From Methanobacteriota archaeon (lineage in GTDB: Archaea > Thermoplasmatota > Poseidoniia > Poseidoniales > Poseidoniaceae), in the NCBI GenBank assembly GCA_029979405.1, contig JAPOHM010000030.1, positions 1-10,715 on the forward strand: a stretch of 10,715 bases of DNA, given 5' to 3'. Positions 6,346 to 10,715 of the stretch are shown here, piece by piece. Within the stretch, counting starts at the first letter, position 1. Each line of letters opens with the position of its first letter. A program made the position numbers and the translations under genes. The notes beneath the pieces are model-generated. The model had not been told where the DNA came from and ran no database searches. It worked only from the letters and a program-made list of their open reading frames with translations.

Positions 6346-8793
6346 ATGTCCGTTTTGCTAACCAAGAGACTGGCTAGAAGCCTTTGGCGTACGAAACTAA
6401 GGCTATCTGCAGTTATTTTTATGGTAGCAGTTGGCGTTTTCGCAGGGGTGTCATTTGGTTCATATGCCAATGCTGCAACAAACCTATATGCAGATATTTA
6501 TGATGGAGATGATGGTGTAAACCTGCCCGATATTTGGATTGAAAATCCAAGCGGAGTGTGGAATAATTCCACTTCAAATGCACTTTGTCAGAAAATAGAA
6601 TCTGATTGGCAGAATAACAAATTAGTACTCGAAGGTTGCGAAACTAGACTTATTCTTGATGGAATATTTTTCTACAACATTGACGGAACTGAAAAAGCAA
6701 TACCTTCGGTCTGGCATGGAATTAATGAAGGAAATATTGACAAAATTTGGATTCCATCAGATACTGATTTAGCATCTGGCAAGGTCGCTAATTCGCAGTA
6801 TGAGATAGTTATAGATAGCCATGTTGCGACGGATATCGGTATCAAAATAGGTGAAGAAATTGAAATAAGTTCAGGTCACGGGAGACTGAATTTCACAGTT
6901 ACCGGAATCGGATTCCATTCTCAACATCTCTTTTTCGCACAGGATGGTGCTACACTTCCTGCTGATAATGCATCTTTTGCGACAGGCTACCTTACAATGG
7001 ACGGTTTGACGAGGTTGTCTAATTTATCCACAGGTTCAGCTAATAGAATTCTAATCGATGTAGAGGGAACTCCTTCCTATGACTTACAATCAACAAGCGA
7101 TGTGGATGAAGGAAAAGAATTGAATCAACTAATTGAAGAAATTACGGTTATCGTTTCATCTGTTGATGAATCACCTATGAGTATTTACGACCGTTCTGGA
7201 ATTTTTTCTGTTGAACTTCTTAGGGCAGATGCGGAAGCCGCGGTCAAAATGTTCCCTTATGTTACTGGAATGATTGCTGCTATTGCAGGCATAACCATCT
7301 TTTTGAGTCTTCAGAGGTTGATTCAATCACAAGCTCGAGAAATTGCTGTCATGAGGACATTAGGTGTTCCAAAAAAGGCGATAATTCCTGGCTACATTAT
7401 CGCACCTTTAGCCATTGGAATAATCGGTTCAGTGTTAGGCTCAATTCTCGGAATTTTCTTAGGAGCGCCCGGCATGTTAGGTTTCTATGAGGAAATGATT
7501 GGCTTACCAATTTCAAAAGAGGTAGACTCCTCTTTACTAGTACAAACGAATTTGATTTCAGTTTCAATCGTTATTCTTGCAGGGATTAGGCCTGCATTAC
7601 AGGCATCAAAACTCCAACCTCTCAAAGTATTTAGAGGCCAACATGAAGTTAAATTATCATCACGAAGATTACAAAAATTGACTTCTAAATTCCCAACTAC
7701 TGTGGGGCTATCAATAAGGTCCAGTTTGAGAAAACCAATGCGAATTGGTTTCACATTCTTTGCAGTTGGAATATCAATGCTTTTGTTTGGTTCCATGTTA
7801 TTCATGATGAATTCAATGGAAGAGAATATTATAGGTGGATTGGAAGATAAACAAACGTGGGATCTGCAAGCAAATATTCCAACAGAAGGTGATGATTCAA
7901 TCGTCCAGTGGGCTGAAGAAAGGGATTCAAATTATGAATTATTGCTCAATTATCCGCTCGGACTCGTAGACGATAATCGTGAAATAATGTCCTTTGGTCT
8001 AGATAATTTCTCAACAGTAGATCAACCAAATTCTATGATAATTGTCGATTTATTAGAAGGAAGAATACCTGAAATCAATAAGAGCATTCCAGAAGTGTTA
8101 ATCGATCAGGGTACTTCTGAATTCTTGGATTGGGATGTTGGGCAAACTGTAAAAATCGAAGTAGGGTTTGAATCCAAAGATGTCAAGATTGTAGGAATAA
8201 CCAGCGGTGAAATATCGAGAACGATGTACTTTCACAGGTTGGACCTAGTACAAATGGTCGAAATAGAATCTACTTCCGTCCTTATTGAATTCAGAGAAAA
8301 TAATTCGATAGAAGGACTGGCAGAAATATCGACCGGCTATACACTAAAGCAGGAGTCATTAGATACCTTTGATAAATTACTGGAACAACAGCAACAGGTA
8401 TTCTATGCGATAGAATTCCTTGGCATCATTATTGCTGTAGCTGTTTTATTCAACACTCTATTGATGAATCTTGCAGAAAGAGATACCGAATTAGCAACGT
8501 TAAGGGTTCTTGGTGCACCGATGAATAAGATTGGAAAAATGATGTTTTGGGAGCACCTTGGAATCGGTTTGATAGGTGGGATTTTAGGATCTTTATTCGC
8601 ATATTTTGGAACGGTATTACTAATTTCATCTATGGTCCAATGGGCGTTTTACTTCACAATATCACCTGATTTCTTTTCGATATTTATCATAACTGGAGTT
8701 ATTGTTGGAATATCGGTGGCATTAACGCCTATCGGTATGCATAGAATCAAAAAATTAGACCTTATTGAAAAGGTAAAAGATTTGTCAAATTGA
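6346..8793 (+). CDS. ABC transporter permease, duplicated FtsX/MacB-type, 815 aa
   Basis: This is the membrane partner of the preceding ATPase. It contains two FtsX units in tandem. Unit one: transmembrane helix at about 21-43, a large extracytoplasmic domain (about 44-300, with Cys81 and Cys98 that could pair), then helices near 303-323, 345-373 and 397-415, with the conserved cytoplasmic REIAVMRTLGVPKKAI coupling segment at 331-346 and RPALQASKLQPLKVFRG at 415-431. Unit two: helix at about 466-488, a second extracytoplasmic domain (489-685), then helices near 688-708, 735-762 and 773-797, with ERDTELATLRVLGAP at 711-725. That gives eight membrane segments, an architecture and size close to bacterial YbbP (about 804 aa), so one polypeptide could form the whole channel partner of an ATPase dimer. 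Helix four looks short. Substrate unknown; lipid, lipoprotein or peptide efflux and envelope signalling are all possible. Start: ATG 6346 with AGGTGA 4 nt upstream. Confidence 0.95.
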   Translation: MSVLLTKRLARSLWRTKLRLSAVIFMVAVGVFAGVSFGSYANAATNLYADIYDGDDGVNLPDIWIENPSGVWNNSTSNALCQKIESDWQNNKLVLEGCETRLILDGIFFYNIDGTEKAIPSVWHGINEGNIDKIWIPSDTDLASGKVANSQYEIVIDSHVATDIGIKIGEEIEISSGHGRLNFTVTGIGFHSQHLFFAQDGATLPADNASFATGYLTMDGLTRLSNLSTGSANRILIDVEGTPSYDLQSTSDVDEGKELNQLIEEITVIVSSVDESPMSIYDRSGIFSVELLRADAEAAVKMFPYVTGMIAAIAGITIFLSLQRLIQSQAREIAVMRTLGVPKKAIIPGYIIAPLAIGIIGSVLGSILGIFLGAPGMLGFYEEMIGLPISKEVDSSLLVQTNLISVSIVILAGIRPALQASKLQPLKVFRGQHEVKLSSRRLQKLTSKFPTTVGLSIRSSLRKPMRIGFTFFAVGISMLLFGSMLFMMNSMEENIIGGLEDKQTWDLQANIPTEGDDSIVQWAEERDSNYELLLNYPLGLVDDNREIMSFGLDNFSTVDQPNSMIIVDLLEGRIPEINKSIPEVLIDQGTSEFLDWDVGQTVKIEVGFESKDVKIVGITSGEISRTMYFHRLDLVQMVEIESTSVLIEFRENNSIEGLAEISTGYTLKQESLDTFDKLLEQQQQVFYAIEFLGIIIAVAVLFNTLLMNLAERDTELATLRVLGAPMNKIGKMMFWEHLGIGLIGGILGSLFAYFGTVLLISSMVQWAFYFTISPDFFSIFIITGVIVGISVALTPIGMHRIKKLDLIEKVKDLSN

Positions 8794-8854
8794 ATATTTT
8801 GATACATAAATTATCGCCGATGGTAATAAGTCCTTGTTAGTTTTAGAGGAACGC
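8794..8854 (+). promoter_or_regulatory. Short intergenic region with candidate TATA element and ribosome site for the last gene
   Basis: The 61-nt gap contains GATACATAAATTA at 8801-8813, a TATA-like element whose expected start site would be around 8830-8840, just before AGAGGA (8845-8850) and the ATG at 8855. The GAGG core is 5 nt from that ATG, which favours it over the in-frame TTG at 8834. The gene may therefore be transcribed separately from the ABC pair. I see no convincing terminator, only ATATTTT at 8794-8800. Confidence 0.35.
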
Positions 8855-10699
8855 ATGGACCTAGCCTCATGGCTGATGATAGGAATCCTCGGAGGGGCGT
8901 TCCTGTTTGGTATTTGGTTCATGTTAGTGCGCTCGGATGATAGAGAATTACGCACAATGTCCCTACAGAGAAGAGATGCAAAAAGAAAGGGAGCGCCTGA
9001 TTTTTCTAGAGCGCACAACGAGTTTAGTAAGAAACTTGCAGAAGTAGAAGATTATCTCAATCAAAAAAGAAGAAATGAGCGTGCAATCTTAATCGCTAAA
9101 GAAGAAGCCAGAAAGGAAATCGAAGAAGAGGCTGCTAGAAAAGCGATGGAAGAAGAAAAAGCGAGGCAGGAAGCAATCGAACAAGAAGAAGCTCGCCTCA
9201 AGGCAGAGTACGAAGCAAAGAGACAACAAGAACTCGAAGAAGCAAGAAGACTTGCTGAGGAGAGAGAAGCTGAGCGCCTTGCTGAGGAAGAACGCCTCAA
9301 CGCAGAAAGAGAATCTGAACGTCAAAGAGAACTGGCTGAAGCAGAGGATGAGCGCCAATCCCAGATCGCCGCACTCGAGGAATCAGAAGTAATGGAAGAG
9401 ATGATGGAGAATGAAGCTGCAGTTGACGAATTGCAAGAGCGTCTTGAAAGAGAGGGTGCAAAGTCTTCTGAAGTACAGATTTCGTTAATGTGGGATAATT
9501 ACAACGATTTAGACCTGCACGTACTTTGTCCATCCGGTGAAAGAATTCACGGTGGAAACAAAGTATCTGAATGTGGCGGAGAATTGGATGTTGACGCAAA
9601 TGTAAGACCGGAAACCAAGAAGCCTGTCGAGAACATTGTTTGGCCTGACTTTAAGGCGCCACCTGGTGAATACAAGGTATATGTCCACCATTACAAGAAG
9701 CACAAGAAGCGAAGGTCGAAAGATCCAACCAGTTTCAGAGTAGTCGTAAATGCAGGTGGAGAAAAGAAGCACTATGAAGGTGCATTGTCACATGGTGACC
9801 CTATAATGCTCGTTTGTGAATTTACGTTGGATGCTCCTGAAAACCGTGATACAAGGACCGACGACGAAAAAGAGAAAGCATTAATGGAAGAAGAGGCGCA
9901 AAAAATTGCCGAAGAAGAAAGGATTGCTATAGAACTTGAAGAAATGAGGCAGGAAGAATTAGCCGCTGCAGAAGAGGAAAGGCTTGCAGAAATTGTAGCA
10001 AACGAAGCCTCCGAGCTCGAATCAATAAAGGCTACACAAAAAGCATTAGAAGAACTTAAACAACGACTTGAAAGAGAAGGAGGCCTATCTTCTGATGTCC
10101 AAATATCACTAATTTGGAATAATTACAATGACCTTGACCTCCACGTGGTTTGTCCGTCTGGAGAAAGAATACATGGAGGAAATCGTGAGTCCGCATGTGG
10201 TGGTATTTTGGACGTTGACGCGAATGTAAGACCAGAGACCAAGAAGCCTGTTGAAAATGTTGTTTGGCCAGAAGGAAAAGCACCTGGTGGAACTTACAAA
10301 GCATATGTCCATCATTACAAGAAGCACAAGAAGCGAAGGTCGAAAGATCCAACCAAATTCCAGGTTATTTGTAACGCAGGTGGAGAAATTCTGGAGTACG
10401 AGGGAAGTATTTCAAGCGGGGACCCAATCATGCTTGTAAGTGAGTTTACCATCGAAGACCCTGAAACCAGAGAAAGGATGGCACAAGAAGCACAGGACAA
10501 GTTAGCTGCTTTAGAAAGCGGAGAATGGGACGGTTCGGAAGAGGATCCTAACGAAGGAATAAACGAAGAAATGCTTAACTCACTAACCGACCGCCTTCAG
10601 GAAGGAAATAGTATCTCTGATGAAACAAGGGAAACTATCGAAGATGTAAACAAGCGCCTTGAAAGAGAAGGTGCTAATACATACGAAATAGATGATTAA
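8855..10699 (+). CDS. Membrane-anchored charged-helix protein with two DUF2135/YfaP-like domains
   Basis: The product has 614 residues from ATG 8855. Layout: a single hydrophobic anchor (about 5-25), a basic juxtamembrane stretch, a long Glu/Arg/Lys/Ala helix (about 70-195), domain A (about 204-327), a second, more acidic helix (about 336-409), domain B (about 412-535), and an acidic tail. Domains A and B share the VQISLxWxNYNDLDLHVxCPSGERIHGGN opening, a C-G-G near +36, VWPxxxAPxGxYKxYVHHYKK and a final SGDPIMLVxEFT-type strand. This matches what I remember of the YfaP/DUF2135 beta-sandwich; function is unknown. The helix before each domain ends in LxxRLEREG (residues 193-201 and 401-409), and a third copy (598-606) is followed only by NTYEIDD and the stop. 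Basic residues follow the anchor, so the positive-inside rule predicts a cytoplasmic C-terminus. It could scaffold a membrane complex, but I do not recognise a characterised homologue. Low-complexity composition means the helix may attract spurious database matches. Confidence 0.9.
   Translation: MDLASWLMIGILGGAFLFGIWFMLVRSDDRELRTMSLQRRDAKRKGAPDFSRAHNEFSKKLAEVEDYLNQKRRNERAILIAKEEARKEIEEEAARKAMEEEKARQEAIEQEEARLKAEYEAKRQQELEEARRLAEEREAERLAEEERLNAERESERQRELAEAEDERQSQIAALEESEVMEEMMENEAAVDELQERLEREGAKSSEVQISLMWDNYNDLDLHVLCPSGERIHGGNKVSECGGELDVDANVRPETKKPVENIVWPDFKAPPGEYKVYVHHYKKHKKRRSKDPTSFRVVVNAGGEKKHYEGALSHGDPIMLVCEFTLDAPENRDTRTDDEKEKALMEEEAQKIAEEERIAIELEEMRQEELAAAEEERLAEIVANEASELESIKATQKALEELKQRLEREGGLSSDVQISLIWNNYNDLDLHVVCPSGERIHGGNRESACGGILDVDANVRPETKKPVENVVWPEGKAPGGTYKAYVHHYKKHKKRRSKDPTKFQVICNAGGEILEYEGSISSGDPIMLVSEFTIEDPETRERMAQEAQDKLAALESGEWDGSEEDPNEGINEEMLNSLTDRLQEGNSISDETRETIEDVNKRLEREGANTYEIDD
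9464..9835 (+). repeat. Domain A, first DUF2135/YfaP-like unit
   Basis: This is the first of two in-frame tandem units about 124 codons long, separated by a charged helix. It encodes residues about 204-327 and is offset from the second unit by exactly 624 bp (208 codons) with no indel visible within the domain. Conserved cysteines are Cys225 and Cys240; a third, Cys321, is replaced by serine in the second unit. Confidence 0.85.
9689..9731 (+). repeat. 43-bp perfect direct repeat, copy 1
   Basis: It encodes the basic stretch H-Y-K-K-H-K-K-R-R-S-K-D-P-T of domain A and is identical base for base to 10313-10355. Confidence 0.9.
10088..10459 (+). repeat. Domain B, second DUF2135/YfaP-like unit
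   Basis: Second copy of the domain, residues about 412-535. Most of the sequence is identical to domain A at protein level, but many synonymous third positions differ, so the duplication is not recent overall. The two equivalent cysteines (Cys433, Cys448) are kept, while an extra Cys506 (VICNAGG) replaces valine of domain A. Confidence 0.85.
10313..10355 (+). repeat. 43-bp perfect direct repeat, copy 2
   Basis: It encodes the same basic stretch in domain B and lies 624 bp after copy 1, in the same frame. Confidence 0.9.
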
Positions 10700-10715
10700 G
10701 ACAGAATCATTTCTA

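Noticed and set aside
8834..8854. TTG at 8834 as the start of the last gene
   Set aside because: ATG 8855 has GAGG 5 nt upstream, places the membrane anchor directly at the N-terminus, and the extra seven residues would include the ribosome site itself.
9061..9358. Minus-strand open frames rich in Ser, Leu and Phe opposite the charged helix
   Set aside because: They are artefacts of GAA/GAG/AAG-rich codons read backwards, which give Phe, Leu and Ser.
9089..9460. Possible simple-sequence or variable tandem repeat in the GAA/GAG-rich helix region
   Set aside because: The repetition is at amino acid composition level. I found no fixed-period DNA repeat unit.

Overview
The window looks like chromosomal DNA from an uncultured, AT-rich marine euryarchaeon, most like Marine Group II (Poseidoniales) or a relative. 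This taxonomic reading is an inference. It rests on archaeal-only enzymes (ADH synthase, type II 3-dehydroquinate synthase, a GHMP-type shikimate kinase), archaeal Shine-Dalgarno sequences of the GGTGA/GGAGG type, very short intergenic gaps and A/T-ending codons. I see no mobile element, CRISPR array, rRNA or tRNA.

Layout. Positions 1-684 (+) hold the 3' part of an unrecognised multi-pass membrane protein whose start lies outside the window. It converges on, and overlaps by 34 bp, a five-gene minus-strand operon running from 5558 down to 651. In transcription order the operon is ADH synthase (aroA'), 3-dehydroquinate synthase II (aroB'), archaeal shikimate kinase, chorismate synthase (aroC) and aspartate kinase (lysC). 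A 95-bp divergent spacer (5559-5653) separates it from a plus-strand pair: an ABC ATPase of the LolD/MacB/YbbA type and an 815-aa duplicated FtsX/MacB-type permease. The last gene (8855-10699, +) encodes a membrane-anchored protein with long charged helices and two near-identical DUF2135/YfaP-like domains.

How the genes work together. The operon encodes the archaeal entry into aromatic amino acid synthesis, in which ADH synthase condenses L-aspartate 4-semialdehyde with a deoxy-ketohexose phosphate and DHQ synthase II turns the product into 3-dehydroquinate. Aspartate kinase makes the precursor of aspartate semialdehyde, so its place as last gene of the operon fits metabolically. Dehydroquinate dehydratase, shikimate dehydrogenase, EPSP synthase and aspartate semialdehyde dehydrogenase are not here. 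The ABC pair forms one transporter or mechanotransmission complex of unknown substrate. The last gene may or may not be functionally linked to it.

Most worth a second look: the missing start and short N-terminus of DHQ synthase II; the architecture of the last protein; and a 43-bp block inside its duplicated domains that is identical at DNA level while flanking synonymous sites have diverged.
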